Positions 1 to 10,392 of a stretch of 64,000 nucleotides of DNA are shown here, one piece after another. Source of the DNA: Aphrophora alni (lineage: Eukaryota; Arthropoda; Insecta; Hemiptera; Aphrophoridae). The translations under genes were made by a program, and so were the position numbers. The notes beneath the pieces were generated by a model that made no database searches, was not told the origin of the DNA, and worked only from the letters and a program-made list of their open reading frames with translations. The stretch is taken from positions 7,160,724-7,224,723 of the forward strand of contig OY740776.1 in NCBI GenBank assembly GCA_963513935.1, read 5' to 3'. Position 1 is the stretch's first letter. Each line of letters begins with the position of its first letter.

Positions 1-150
1 TATTCATTTTACAAAAATATACAAGAAATATATTTCTTTAAGGAAAGCTGTATTCAGTGTAAACAGAGGACGTTTTCAAGAATTTTCTTCACTCATAACC
101 TTTCATTTTGTATTGAACACGTCTCTTTACATAAAACTTTGGTAGTCCTA

Positions 151-219
151 TTAGTTGTAGAGTTCCAGTTGTCTGAACTGAATTAAGAAAACTACATATG
201 TTGCGATACTGCCACTAAC
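151..219 (-). CDS. Gr-like gene, exon 4 with TYVVFLIQF signature and stop
   Basis: A 69-bp terminal exon after acceptor AAATTATAG|GTT. It encodes VSGSIATYVVFLIQF, then RQLELYN and TAA at 151-153. TYxxxxxQF is the most conserved motif of insect gustatory receptors and anchors the whole gene call. No AATAAA signal is visible on the minus strand between here and position 1, so the 3' end probably lies outside the window. Confidence 0.87.
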   Translation of the reverse strand, partial: VSGSIATYVVFLIQFRQLELYN

Positions 220-2841
220 CTATAATTTAAAAATGTAAATAATCATTAAATTTAATATAAATGTCAATAATAGATATAATTTAACATCTAGAATATTATT
301 ATTTTTGTATCCCAATTAAATATGAAACTGATTTGATATTTGAACAGATGTATAATATATACATGTGGGTGGTAAAAACTTACTACAAAATGTGTAAAAA
401 ACGTAATAATTTCACTTGAGCAAGGAACAATATTTCATATATGACCATACTTTTTTGAATGGATTATTAACAGCATGCTTTAAAATTATTCTATTCCTCA
501 ACTGCGATTGATCCGTGTGGAATTAACTTCCATTTTACAGCAAGATGGATTGCCCACTAATTCTGCTCAGTTAGTCGGGACTTTTTAAATGGACATTTTG
601 AATGGTGGTGGATTGGTAGGGACTCCGATATTCAGTGCCTGCCCAGAAGTCCGGAATTTAACAAATCCCTTTGTGGCATAATCTCCCACTTCCAATCTAA
701 AAATGTCGATGAGCTGAAAACGCTGTCAAAAACTGTTTTTATTACTTTGAACCTTTAACATGGAATGTTTCAACTCACTTTGGTCCCAACTTCGCCCTAC
801 TAATAAAGCCTTTTATTATTATTAAGCCAAATATATTTCTTCAAAATTTAAGTATCTATGGTTACGCTAGAGAGTTGAAAGACTCCTCTTTTTATAGCTT
901 TTGAACCAGTGTGGTAAAACAAAATAAAATTACTTTTATGAATTTCAAACAAAATTTATGAGAAAGATTTTTTAAAAAATCATAATTTGCCAATTTTGAA
1001 TATATAGTTGAGCTGATGGAAAATCTTAATGTAGATAAAACAATCAGCTGATGGAAAATTATTAATTACTTAAACAGCTGATGTTAACTAATTAATGAGT
1101 TTAAAACTCTGTGGTTACGTTCACTACCTTGTATAATAAAGTGTAGTCAATTTGATAGATGTCAAAGATTGAGTAATGGAAGTTCTGGTGTAGAATTGTA
1201 GTAGAAAAGTCATGAAGCTGAAACAAAAATAATATTTATTTATACTTTACAAACTGGAAATATGTTTTGTATTGTTTTAAGACAAGATAAATAATAAATA
1301 AAGTCATTTCCTAGTATTATTAGCTAGGAATAAAGTCATTTCTTGGTCTTTATACTAAGTATTATTATTAAAAGTCATTTCTTGGTCTCATTAGGCCTAA
1401 AGTTTGCTCTCATTTTTTGAAATTATTTTTTATATTTATGGAATAGCATTTTTAGTACCAAATGGAAACCTCAAATTTCAAAAAGATTATTGTTTATCAT
1501 TTTTAATGGATGGGTCGTTTAAAATGACCACTATCGAAAAGTCGAGAATACACAGAGAAACTTATTTTTAAGTAATTAATAAATATTACTATTTCAAATA
1601 AAATAAAATTTGGTATTTTTGAGATAATAGAAAATTTATTAGTTGCTATCAATTAGTCGAAAGAATGTTGTTTTAAATTTAGTGTACATAATTATTAATG
1701 TAGGATACTTACTTCATCCACAAATTCAGTCACTTTCCCTGAGCTTATTAATTGATGAATTACTATGGCTGTTCTTTTTGCCTGAAAGAATTCAAATTTA
1801 TTAAAAATATTTTTCATATTTAGATTTAATATGAACTTGTTATATACCATGAATTTATCTAAAGATTCAGTTACATGATTTAAAAAACCCATTAGGTTGT
1901 GGTGGAACATTTTCAGTTGGATTTTATTGCATGTGGGTGGTAAAAACTTACTACTAAATGTATATAAAAGAGATAATAATTTCACTTTAATAAGAAGTTA
2001 TATTTTGTAGATTTATGTGAAAAGAATCTTTAAGTTGTAAGTTAGGTTAATTTTAATTAATTTTGAATATATAAAAGAACTTTACTATATTAATATGTAA
2101 CTGAATTTTAGAGTCTCAGAGTTTTAACAAAATGTAGGCAAAAAGCAAGGAACAATATTTCACATAGTATTTATAAAGATAGTTAAACATAATTTATACA
2201 ATTTAGGGTTAAAAGTACGTGGTTTTATCTAGAGTGAATCCATTTGTTAGATTTGTTTGGGAATGACTTTGCGTGTACAAATCAGATTGTCACTATGTAT
2301 AAGTTTCTAGGCAATTGGAAGTAAAGTGGACAATCACGTGATAAATGAGAAAAAGTTTTAACTTTTTGGTTGCCGCAATGAAGGTAGAAGTTATTGTCTT
2401 TTTGGTTATTTCATTTCAATGTGCAGTTTTGTATATTTAAAAAATTGACACACCTGGTATGTAATTATATTTTGGTCAGTCATATTTTTAGATATTTTAT
2501 TTTAATTAAATTTTGATAATTCAAAATTTGGGAGTAGATCTATAAGATCAAAACTTAGAATTAAACGATTTTCCTAAAATAAAGCCCCTAAGGATGCAAG
2601 TAAAATATATTGTTTGCCATCTCACCCAAAATATCTGTTTATGAGTAAGGATAAAAAAAAAACAACAAAATTGTCGATGAAGCTGTTATGAAAAAATCCA
2701 ATTTCCAAAATCGGCTCTTATTTTTATTCAAATTTTGATAAAATGTGGAAATTAAATATCCATACTACTATGCTAAAAAATTCGACTTTTTTCAAATAAT
2801 ATTTACACTGAGGGTGTATTTTTTGGTACAAGCAAGGCAAG

Positions 2842-2893
<52 letters not shown>

Positions 2894-5550
2894 TTTTTTA
2901 TAACGGTGTAAATGGTTCATTTTCCTTTTTGATTTACAATGTTATTGTCGACAACTTAATCAAGAAAAATTCTGAAAACTAATAACCTGACCCGTTACCA
3001 AAACAATGCAATGGTAGCGAGAAAATGCAATTGCTGGGGTACGATTTGGGTGGTACGTGGATCTACTCTGGTAATGTATTACCGGGTACCGATCGCATGG
3101 TAAAATTAATATAAGTACACTGGGCGAATCTCAACTTAGGCTAACAATTTTAGACGAGTATTACTACAGACTAATTAACTAAAAATAAGAGAATAACACT
3201 AATACCAATGTTAATATTAACTACACTGTATTGCAACAACATGTCGGTCTATACCAGGGCCTAACGTAGCCACGTATAGTTCGACTAATAGTTTACGATA
3301 ACCCAAAAACGTGATGCGCCCAGATATAAACCCTAATCCTTTGGGTAAACCGTACCGGCCCTATTCCTTTGGGTTTAGTAAGGCATGATAGTAATTTACG
3401 GCACTATAATAAATTTAAGAAGAACGCTGTGAGACGTCTTGAGTCACCGCTGTGTCAAGCACTACTCCGCTTATCAGCTCATCGGGCGGATATATCCAGA
3501 TTCACAAAGGGGAGGGGAGAGTGGTGATTAATCACCACAACAAGGAACATCACTTAACCAACCTTCTCACCTAACTTGCTGTTAGATTGATTGTTCAATT
3601 AATAAGCACACCAGACATGCACCAAACAATGTCAAGGTGTAAATGCCTTGTAACTGTGAGGGCAATATTAAGTTATGTGGTAATACCAACAGCAGTCGCT
3701 GAAATTCCCACCACAACAAAGCACTACCTCCAGGCCTATCTTTATCACATTGTATTGGTAAACGACAACATAAGTCCTCTTCGTCATACTACCAGGATGT
3801 ATGGGCAGCATCTTAAGGACTGCTCTGAGCTATAAATATGACCAGTTTTAATGGGAGGCTTGACGTTGAACAGCCACAGATTGGCTAAAGTAAAGTGAGA
3901 TCAGCAATTTAAACAATAGATTTCACAATAGTTGACATTCAGCCAATGGTCTTCCTTCACAACTCATCTAATAAAAAATTTGCTGATCAAATGTGTTCTA
4001 CAAGATATTGAAAAAAACAGCATGTTAAAATTTGTGTACAGATTATTATACTAGTTATTACAGATGTATTACAAACATAAAACAACTTGCAGTATTTTTT
4101 AAAAAAATAATTTAATTTCACAATTTTACTTTTGTGGTTAGAGAAGAAAATAGTTTTTAATTTAATTGTCTCCTTAGTTTTTCCTTATTGAAATGCTCAT
4201 TATATGTATTTATTAAAGAAGTCAAAGCATCACTTGGAAAATCTTTATCATACTATGGAAAGTTTCTGGTCTCACCCAACTTAAGTAATTTTCTTTACAA
4301 CTTGAAAATCATTCTTCTTGCAGCGTTATAATACTGTCTAGCATTTCAAAAATAAAGTCTAACGGAGGAAGTTATTTACTTGCAGATGTTGTTTCATGCC
4401 TGGAGCCAATAGCAGACTCAATCAGCTGAATGAACTTGTCTTATATCCCTCAGTTTTCTCATATAAGAAACAAATATAAAAATTGAATAATTTTTTTAGT
4501 GATTTTTGTTGTTGTACATTCTTGTTATTTAAATCAGTCACTACAAAGGTTTCAATCTAGTATTAAATTACTATTTGAAGTTATACAAAAGTGAAAACTT
4601 ACCTCTTTAGTAGTTCCATAACAAGCCTGAATCAAACAGATCAAATCTATAGTTCTAAAAAACGCCCAAGACAAACAAAACACAATTTTTATTAATTGAA
4701 ATTCCTTTCCATCTTCCATGACACCAGCCCAAGTACTGTAAAAGATTGCTGTCAACGTTGTATTATAAGATGTCACCAGAACTAAATTTTGAAGCGAATT
4801 TTTAGTATTGAAGGATAAACACGATTCGATCAACAGTTTGTAAAGTTGTTTAAGTGCTCTGAATTTGTTAAAAAATGATTTTTGATCACCTCCAATATTC
4901 TCCAGTGATTGGTTAAGTGCTGCGAATCTTTTTTTGAAATGGTGTGCTATTATATTGAAATATGTTTGATTCATCAGGTTGTAGGAGTTGAACATATGAA
5001 ATAATACGATAGTTGATATACGGTTAACTGACAAACTATTAAAAACTAAAACAGAGTTTAAAATGAACAAAATAAAATTAGAAATTATATTGTAAATGAT
5101 CAAGTTACGTTGTGCTTGGAAATGATCACGTAATGAAAATGGTAAGTATCCTTGACGAAATAATTTTTGAGTGGTGTACAGAAACCGTTCAGCTCGTTCA
5201 ATACTTTCTTTTTTATAAAATAAAACTGATGTTAGATTGAGGATAGATATAGCTGGCAAAGTGAACAAATAGAAAGTCCATGCAAGAGCTTCAATACCTT
5301 TATGAGGTCGATTTATAATTTCAAGCCAGATAATGTAATAAAGAAAATTAAAAGAAAACAATAATAACAGTATAGTTGTATAAATATTTCCATACAGCGA
5401 AGGGCTTACACGTCTTCCAGCAGATATATTATACACTTTATTTCCTAAGATGTCCCTTAAAATTGTAAACATTTTAGGCGATTCTAAGAAATGAAAAGGA
5501 GACACAACATACTTTTCAAAAACAGCCTTAAATCTGTTAAACACAATCAT
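151..5550 (-). CDS. Gustatory receptor-like seven-transmembrane chemoreceptor, four exons
   Basis: Proposed CDS is complement(join(151..219,1128..1217,1713..1781,4603..5550)), 391 codons plus stop, all junctions phase 0. Insect Grs (7tm_7 family) are ligand-gated cation channels in the dendritic membrane of chemosensory neurons. The sequence shows hydrophobic segments near residues 57-78, 88-112, 150-170, 178-200, 255-275 and 290-312, then the last one in exon 4. The C-terminal part carries the family landmarks in order: TTKE joined to AKRTAIVIHQLI (intracellular loop 3), then FSTTILHQ and IDYTLLYK, and finally TYVVFLIQF, matching the Gr TYhxxxxxQF signature in the last helix. Length fits the family's usual 350-450 residues. 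Start: the first ATG of the open frame at 5550, with an in-frame stop TAA about 45 bases upstream; a TTTTAG just 5' of the frame means an extra 5' exon cannot be excluded. No frame break is seen, so the gene may be functional. The ligand cannot be told. Odd: intron 3 holds an opposite-strand transposase relic. Confidence 0.88.
362..441. repeat. Intronic direct repeat, copy 1 (Gr intron 3)
   Basis: The stretch from 362 to about 416 is closely repeated at 1930-1985, in Gr intron 1, starting with CATGTGGGTGGTAAAAACTT in both. The next motif, GCAAGGAACAATATTTCA, follows directly here at 420 but lies at 2143 in the other copy, so one copy was split or shortened. Identity of the element is unknown. 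Confidence 0.55.
532..758 (+). pseudogene. Broken DDE transposase fragment (mariner/Tc1-like) in Gr intron 3
   Basis: Two overlapping frames together resemble the catalytic-core end of mariner/Tc1-type transposases of the kind abundant in insects. Frame one (532-585) reads QQDGLPTNSAQLVGTF, matching the QQDGAPxHxA block that contains the second catalytic Asp. A frameshift near 582 leads to a second frame (582-758) with FLNGHF, then WIGRDSDIQCLPRSPEF, matching the WPPRSPDLTPLDFFLWG block. The third Asp block is degraded, and the frame continues through NVDELK to a stop. An AATAAA-like tail follows at about 800. It is non-functional and opposite in strand to the host gene. Confidence 0.72.
1128..1217 (-). 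CDS. Gr-like gene, exon 3 (residues 340-369)
   Basis: A 90-bp exon after a good acceptor (pyrimidine-rich TTTTTGTTTCAG) and before donor AAG|GTAGTG, which is weaker than the other two. It encodes LHDFSTTILHQNF, then FDIYQIDYTLLYK, which lines up with the Gr pattern F-S-x-x-x-L-H ... F-x-[IL]-D-x-x-L-L-[YF]. It is too short to show as a standalone open frame. Confidence 0.85.
1713..1781 (-). CDS. Gr-like gene, exon 2 (residues 317-339)
   Basis: A 69-bp exon between acceptor TTCTTTCAG|GCA and donor GAA|GTAAGT, both strong consensus sites. It encodes AKRTAIVIHQLI followed by SSGKVTEFVDE, the loop between the sixth and seventh helices. It joins the TTKE end of exon 1 in phase 0, as Gr proteins of this family read. 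Confidence 0.87.
1930..2165. repeat. Intronic direct repeat, copy 2 (Gr intron 1)
   Basis: Partner of the repeat at 362-441. The shared head is at 1930-1985 and the shared tail at 2143-2163, with about 157 extra bases between them. It lies just upstream of exon 2 on the transcribed strand. Confidence 0.5.
2630..3060 (+). repeat. AT-rich dispersed repeat, decayed copy
   Basis: Short blocks here recur in the same order at 9230-9680: CAAAATCGGCTCT, then AATAACCT, then ATGGTTCATTTTC with TTTTTGATT. A third related stretch lies at 59150-59330. The copies are strongly diverged, and the family type is unknown. Confidence 0.35.
2843..2888. repeat. (TA)n microsatellite
   Basis: About 23 uninterrupted TA dinucleotides inside Gr intron 1. 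Confidence 0.95.
4603..5550 (-). CDS. Gr-like gene, exon 1 (residues 1-316)
   Basis: This exon encodes the N-terminus, six hydrophobic segments and the start of intracellular loop 3. It ends ...CYGTTKE at the donor GAG|GTAAGT (GT at 4601-4602). Reading on past the donor gives 16 unrelated residues and a stop, as expected for intron. The frame resumes in phase 0 at exon 2. Confidence 0.9.
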
Positions 5551-5799
5551 ATTGAATTGTTGCTTGCAGAATATATTCTGATATTCTAAAAGTTAAAGAG
5601 AACAATGCAATATAAATGGATTACAATAACTCAAAAGAATTTACTTTGGACAAGAACAATAGTCCACAAAATGTCACTTATCCTCGTCAATCAATTATTT
5701 ATTCAATTAATTAAAGAGACCAATTGATATTGCTTTTAAGTGTTATAGAAAGTCAGAATCATAATACAAGACTCATTAGTGTGGTTATTATTGAGTGGA

Positions 5800-6055
5800 T
5801 TTTTTCCTTGTTGTTTTAAAAGCAAAAACCCTCTTGGTCATCATCAACTTATAAAAACTGGAAAAGAACAAAATAAACACATCTATCTCTTCAGAAATCT
5901 AATAGTATCAGGGTTGGAAAAGAACAAAAGTTGGTCACCTGATAGGAAAGATGAAAGAAGGGGATCTAATCCAAGACCTCGTGAAAAAAAGTGTAGATCC
6001 AGTTGGGACCCTCGGCATTCCTAAACCCGTAGTTATTATAGTGACTCCCTGAGAA
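5800..6055 (+). repeat. Dispersed repeat DR1, copy 1
   Basis: Begins TTCCTTGTTGTTTTAAAAGC and runs through the family landmarks CTTGGTCATCATC, AAAGTTGGTCA, GATAGGAAAGATGAAAGA and GGATCTAA to AACCCGTAG and a conserved GTGACTCCCTGAG-type end. An 81-codon open frame inside (5779-6024) is not shared by other copies and is taken as chance. Confidence 0.65.
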
Positions 6056-6060
6056 ACTTA

Positions 6061-6112
6061 TTGTATAAAGGTTAGGTTAGGCTAAGTTCAGTTAGGTTAG
6101 GTTAGGTTAGGT
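6061..6112 (+). repeat. Short TTAGG (GGTTA) array
   Basis: A run of GGTTA pentamers with a few GGCTA and variant units, matching the canonical arthropod telomeric pentamer TTAGG. Confidence 0.85.
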
Positions 6113-6182
6113 CACATTTCAAAAGAATGATACTTAAATAATCTGGTCATGTAGTAAATTGAACCAGTGAAATTGGGCACTT

Positions 6183-6312
6183 AGCGGTGAAGAGGAAGAG
6201 GGAGGAGAGACCTGATAGGAAAGATGAAAGAGAGGGATCTAACCCATGACTACATGAAAAAAAGGGGTAGATCAAACTATGGTCTCTTGAGATTACCACA
6301 CCCGAGGATATA
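6183..6312 (+). repeat. Dispersed repeat DR1, copy 2 (3' half only)
   Basis: Shares GAAGAGGAAGAG, GATAGGAAAGATGAAAGAGA, GGGATCTAACCCATGACTAC and the ACACCCGAG end. It lacks the first half of the family. Confidence 0.6.
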
Positions 6313-6408
6313 CAGTGTGTTAGTAAATTTCCTTCCCCGCATCTTAACTTTTGTATGAATTTAAATAGAGCCAAACGCTTTAAGGACTGTTAACTAGGTC
6401 ACCTGAAG

Positions 6409-6857
6409 CAATGACTACATAAATACTATAAGACACGACATGGCCATGTTAAATATTCTACGCTTATTCTTGAGTTGTCCAATACCTGCTAGGTCGCTCT
6501 GCTAGAGAATCTGAAGTTGATGTGCTAGGTGGCTCTACGGTCAAACAATGTTTCAGGCGGGTAAGAGAAAACGCACTGATGCCACATATGGGACCAGAGA
6601 TGCGAGGGAAGGTCGAGAATCGCTTATCTCAGCGCACGAACTGACAACACTGACTATGCTGACGGAAGTAAGTGAGAAGGTTTGTGAGAGAGAGGTCAAC
6701 AGTTGTACAGTCTCAACCAAGTGGGATGCGTACAGTCAAGCACCTGCTGCTAGCGATTTCTGATAGCTGTGTGTCAAACTTGTGACGAACAGCACCCGTA
6801 AAGCGTAGACTATTTCCCTATCCTATGTCGTGTCTTATAGTATTTATGTAGTCATTG
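6409..6857. mobile_element. Non-autonomous DNA transposon with 33-bp TIRs, copy 1 (449 bp)
   Basis: The ends are perfect inverted repeats of 33 bp, starting CAATGACTACATAAATAC and ending with its complement. The flanks CCTGAAG (6402-6408) and CCTGGAG (6858-6864) look like a 7-bp target duplication with one mismatch. The interior (6548-6763) has an open frame of 71 codons with no transposase motif. Nearly identical to the element at 13512-13967, from which it differs by a 7-bp gap and a few substitutions. Superfamily is unclear: the CA start and 7-bp duplication would suit P-like or Dada-like elements, while hAT elements usually make 8 bp. Confidence 0.88.
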
Positions 6858-6864
6858 CCTGGAG

Positions 6865-7610
6865 TTTCTTTTATGATAGTTTGAAACTTTGCACCTCCCC
6901 CTGGAATATTTTGGGGTACTCAAAATTATTTAATGGAAACCTGCACTTTGTGACATTATAATTAAAGGGCACGAAAAGACAAAATTAATGGCTATCATGA
7001 AATATTTTTTGGATAACAAAATATATTAGAGACTTTTTAATTATAAAATTGCTAAATATGTGAAATAAGAACAGTTAAAAAAAATGTTTGCTAGACTAAT
7101 TTCAAAGAAGCATGACTAAAAATTGAACTGAAATTTACCTGTACCACAAAAGTGTGGTACTTTTTGTCATATTCAAAATACAATATAACCACGTCATGTG
7201 ACATATCAGATTAAATTGCTTTGAAGGCAAAACTAATGGCATTATCAAATTTCACTTTTAACTTTATTAAACATTTATTTCAAAATGTGTGACATTTTCA
7301 AAAAAATGTATTGTAGTTTTACAGTTAGTAAGAGAGTTACATTTAGTTTGAAGACTTAATCTAAATAATGACAACAAACCAACTGCGAATATGCAACATA
7401 ACTCTCTTACTAACTGTAATACTACGATACAATTTTTTGAAAACGTCGTCCACATTTTGTAATGATATTTCTAAAGTTAAAAGTGAAATTTGTTGTTTTT
7501 GCCCCTTAACTATTCCAAGGTCATTTTTTCTATGTGTTGAACCAATACAAAAAATACAAATGCAAAGTTTGAAATATGTTGTTGTTATCAAACGGCTCCA
7601 GTTGGCTCAC
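6865..7610. other. AT-rich intergenic DNA, nothing recognised
   Basis: Short overlapping open frames on both strands between 7267 and 7637 show no family motif. The segment holds an internal imperfect repeat of the sequence around ACTCTCTTACTAACTGTAA in opposite orientations (7320-7340 and 7400-7420). Confidence 0.4.
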
Positions 7611-7619
7611 GCCATTCTC

Positions 7620-8110
7620 TGTCGTGCCTCCCAGTAAAGACCAGGCAAATCCTTTCTCCTCTGTTTGTCCATGTCCAGCCTCCTGCAGACCAGAAGATGA
7701 TCCTTGTTCTAGATGGAGTTCGGGCATTCACATAATGTGCATTTGTCTTGGTTTAGTATTTTTATTCTTTTCAGGTGTTCAGCCAGGCAGTCATGTCCGG
7801 TTGTTAGATGAAACAGTGCAACTGATTCTCCTCTCTGCAGGTCTTTGACTTCTTCGTACAGGTTAATTATGTCTTCATACGGCTTGTTCTTGATATCCTC
7901 CTTGCAGATTCCATTTGTGATTTACTTTTGAGGGTGTTGATCCTTGATTTAAGTGTGGGTACTCTTTTTGGTTTCTGCATTATGTGAGTTCCTCATCTGG
8001 CCAACTCGTCCGCCAGCTCGTTGCCCTTTATGCCTCTATGTTATGGAATCCACTGCATTACTATTTCCTTGGTAAGGTTTTTTACCACCTTGTACTTGCT
8101 CTGGATGGAT
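7620..8110 (-). pseudogene. Decayed non-LTR retrotransposon 3' end (RNase H and Cys-rich tail)
   Basis: Read on the minus strand, 8110 to about 8010 encodes IESIQSKYKVVKNLTKEIV, then QWIP, a stop, and HRGIKGNELADELAR. That is the conserved C-terminal block of Jockey-type RNase H domains (WIPGHxGIxGNExADxLA). After frameshifts it continues with KDLQRGESVALFH, TTGHDCLAEHLKRIKI, then CTLC...DHLLVCRRL, the Cys/His tail seen after RNase H in these elements. Internal stops and at least two frameshifts make it dead. The reverse transcriptase part is missing; the 8110 side abuts a GT run and the DR2 repeat. Confidence 0.82.
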
Positions 8111-8143
8111 TCAATTAAAGAGCTTGTGTGTGTGTGTGTCATT

Positions 8144-8246
8144 AAGTTTGAAATATATAGGATTTTTTTTTGTCTTGTCTGTGTTGACTGGTTGAGACTT
8201 ACAGACAGACGGACAGACACGCTCGTGGAATTATAAGGGTCTTTGG
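8144..8246 (+). repeat. Dispersed repeat DR2, copy 1
   Basis: Contains AGTTTGAAATATATAGGAT, TTGTCTTGTCTGTGT, GACTTACAGACAGACGGACAG and ATTATAAGGGTC. The same series occurs inverted at 56238-56331. Confidence 0.7.
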
Positions 8247-8696
8247 TTTGACTTAAAAAAAACTTTGACAGACTCTAAAAATGAATCCTGACTACAGTAT
8301 TTGAAAAGAAATTTATATATTTAAATAGGGGCTAAAATTCCTTCACTTGTGCTGTAGCATCACATGAATTTTGATGTTTCGCATCTGCCAAGCGTCCCGC
8401 GATGGCTCATTTATTTTCTCTAATTTAATTTACTTTAGTTCAATTTAAGCAATTGTGCGATCTGATGTATTATAAATCGATGAAATTCACGCAAGATATA
8501 AAATGTATTTTTATCCGGTTAAGGCAGTAGATCAACTGAACAAGCTGAATACTTAATTTTTTTTATTTATTATTATTATTTTTTTTTTTTACATAAATTA
8601 GATAAAGTATTATCATAATGGAAAATAACGGATTTGAGATTTTTAAATACTTTAGTTTCCCAATTAAATTGCTAGGGCGACTTATACATAATTTTC

Positions 8697-8909
8697 TTGT
8701 ATTTTAAAGTCAAAAAACCTCTCGGTCATCATCCCCTTATAAAAAAAAGGAAGAAAAGAACATAAAAGAGTCAGTGTAGGAAGAGGAAGAGTTGGTCAAT
8801 AGAGACTTGATAGGATGGGAAATAACCTATGACAATATGAAAAAAATGTAGATACAACTGTCTCTCTCAGGATTGCCAAGTTCGTACTAACTAAAGTGAG
8901 CCTCTTGGG
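8697..8909 (+). repeat. Dispersed repeat DR1, copy 3
   Basis: Carries TTTTAAAGTC, AAAAAACCTCTCGGTCATCA, AAGAGTTGGTCAA, the block corresponding to GATAGGAAAGATGAAAGAGA (decayed), ATGTAGATACAACTG and an end near AAGTGAGCCTC. Full-length in outline but more diverged. Confidence 0.65.
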
Positions 8910-9720
8910 GGATTGTTTGAAGATGTAAATTTATTCAATGATTATAAAATATAAAAAAGAACAAAAATATTATTCAAGAATACCGACTGGTCGGGTATTT
9001 TTCAGTTGTTTAAAACTTAAATTTTGATAATATTTTTACTTTCTCACGTAGTATAGAAAAAGTCATGTAAAAAAGTGGGTAAAAAATATCAATCAGCTGA
9101 TATATCCTTTTTGAACTCCAATGAGAACAAAAATGATTTTAAAAAAAATGATATCTGACTATTTCCTATCTTTGTTTTAATCAAATTTGATTTGTTTGGA
9201 TATTTTGGCCATTTACATTTTTTTTTTTAATTCGTAACTTGAGGCTGCCATAAGAAATATACGACTTTCTCAAAATCGGCTCTACTGATTGTGATTAAAT
9301 TTTATTGAAGTGGTAACCCGTACCAAAAAAATTATTTCTCCAAAAATAAAGGTAAAAAAACAACAAAATGTCGCGATCAAATAAATACCTATAACAAGAT
9401 TGAAGATTTAGTTAAAATTAAAAATTTTGTTCAAATTATAAAGTAATGTGAAAATTAATAACCTAAACCCATGTGCAAAATTGCAAGCAATTATAGTTCT
9501 GGGATAATCACCATTAAAAACTCGATTTGAATCAAGTAATCGATTTATGCTGAAGACGTGTTTATGGCACAAGCAAGTTTAATGACTTATTTAAGTGCCA
9601 TAAATTTACGAATCTATGGTTCATTTTCACTTTTTGATTGATGACACCCAAACTAAAATTATTGATTTTTTGGGGATGGGTGAGTGAGAAAGTTTGTGCA
9701 ATGTTTTATCACAATTAAAT
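8910..9720 (+). repeat. AT-rich DNA with a dispersed repeat leading into the CCTAA array
   Basis: From about 9230 the sequence resembles 2630-3060 and 59150-59330 (CTCAAAATCGGCTCT; GTGCAAAATTG; ATGGTTCATTTTC). The part before 9230 holds nothing I recognise. The repeat runs directly into the CCTAA block at 9722, as the related stretch at 59150 runs into the TTAGG block at 59331. Confidence 0.4.
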
Positions 9721-9721
9721 T

Positions 9722-10391
9722 TTAACCTAACCTAACCTAACCTAATGTAACGTAACCTAACCAAACCTAACCTAACCTAACCAAACCTAACCTAACCTAA
9801 TATAACCTAACCTAACATAACCTAACCAAACCTAACCTAAGCAAATATAATCTAACCTAACCAAACCTAACCTAACCAAACCTAACCTAACCTAACCTAA
9901 CCTAACATAACCTAACCAAACCTAACCTAACCAAATATAACCTAACCTAACCAAATCTAACCTAACCTAACATAACCTAACCTAACCTAATGTAACGTAA
10001 TCTAACCAAACCTAACCTAACCTAATATAACCTAACCTAACCTAACCAAACCTAACCTAACCTAATATAACCTAACCTAACCTAACGTAACCTAACCTAA
10101 CCTAACCTAACCTAACATAACCTAACCAAACCTAACCTAAGCAAATATAACCTAACCTAACCTAACCAAACCTAACCTAACATAACCTAACCAAACCTAA
10201 CCTAACCAAATATAACCTAACCTAACCAAATCTAACCTAACCTAACATAACGTAACCTAACCAAACCTAACCTAACCTAACATAACCTAACCAAACCTAA
10301 CCTAACCTAATATAACCTAACCTAACCAAACCTAACCTAACCTAACGTAACCTAACCTAACCTAACCTAACGTAACCAAACCTAACCTAAT
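9722..10391 (-). repeat. Large interstitial telomere-type (CCTAA)n array, ~670 bp
   Basis: Built almost wholly of CCTAA pentamers with recurrent variants CCAAA, CATAA, TATAA and CGTAA. Variant strings such as CCTAACCAAACCTAACCTAA repeat many times, so longer units within the array were themselves amplified. Confidence 0.93.
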
Positions 10392-10392
10392 G

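Larger units (their letters stand above)
1986..4602. other. Rest of Gr intron 1, AT-rich, no gene recognised
   Basis: The intron 1782-4602 is 2,821 bp. Beyond the direct repeat it holds a (TA)n run and stretches resembling other AT-rich repeats of the window. The GC-richer part 3000-3900 contains an 82-codon open frame on the plus strand (3587-3835) that I do not recognise and do not call a gene. Confidence 0.5.

Noticed and set aside
3587..3835. 82-codon open frame as a gene
   Set aside because: It lies in the intron of the receptor gene, has no recognisable motif, and its length is not unusual for chance.
5779..6024. 81-codon open frame in DR1 copy 1
   Set aside because: Other DR1 copies have stops and shifts in the equivalent frame, so it is not conserved.
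6548..6763. 71- and 82-residue frames (also 13625-13873 plus and 13663-13905 minus) inside the two TIR elements as a transposon protein
   Set aside because: The frames are open on both strands, carry no known domain, and match only because the two elements are near-identical copies. The element is too short for a transposase.
7267..7637. Several 60-90 codon frames on both strands
   Set aside because: Mutually overlapping frames without motifs in AT-rich DNA; the neighbouring real signal is the retrotransposon relic on the minus strand from 7620.
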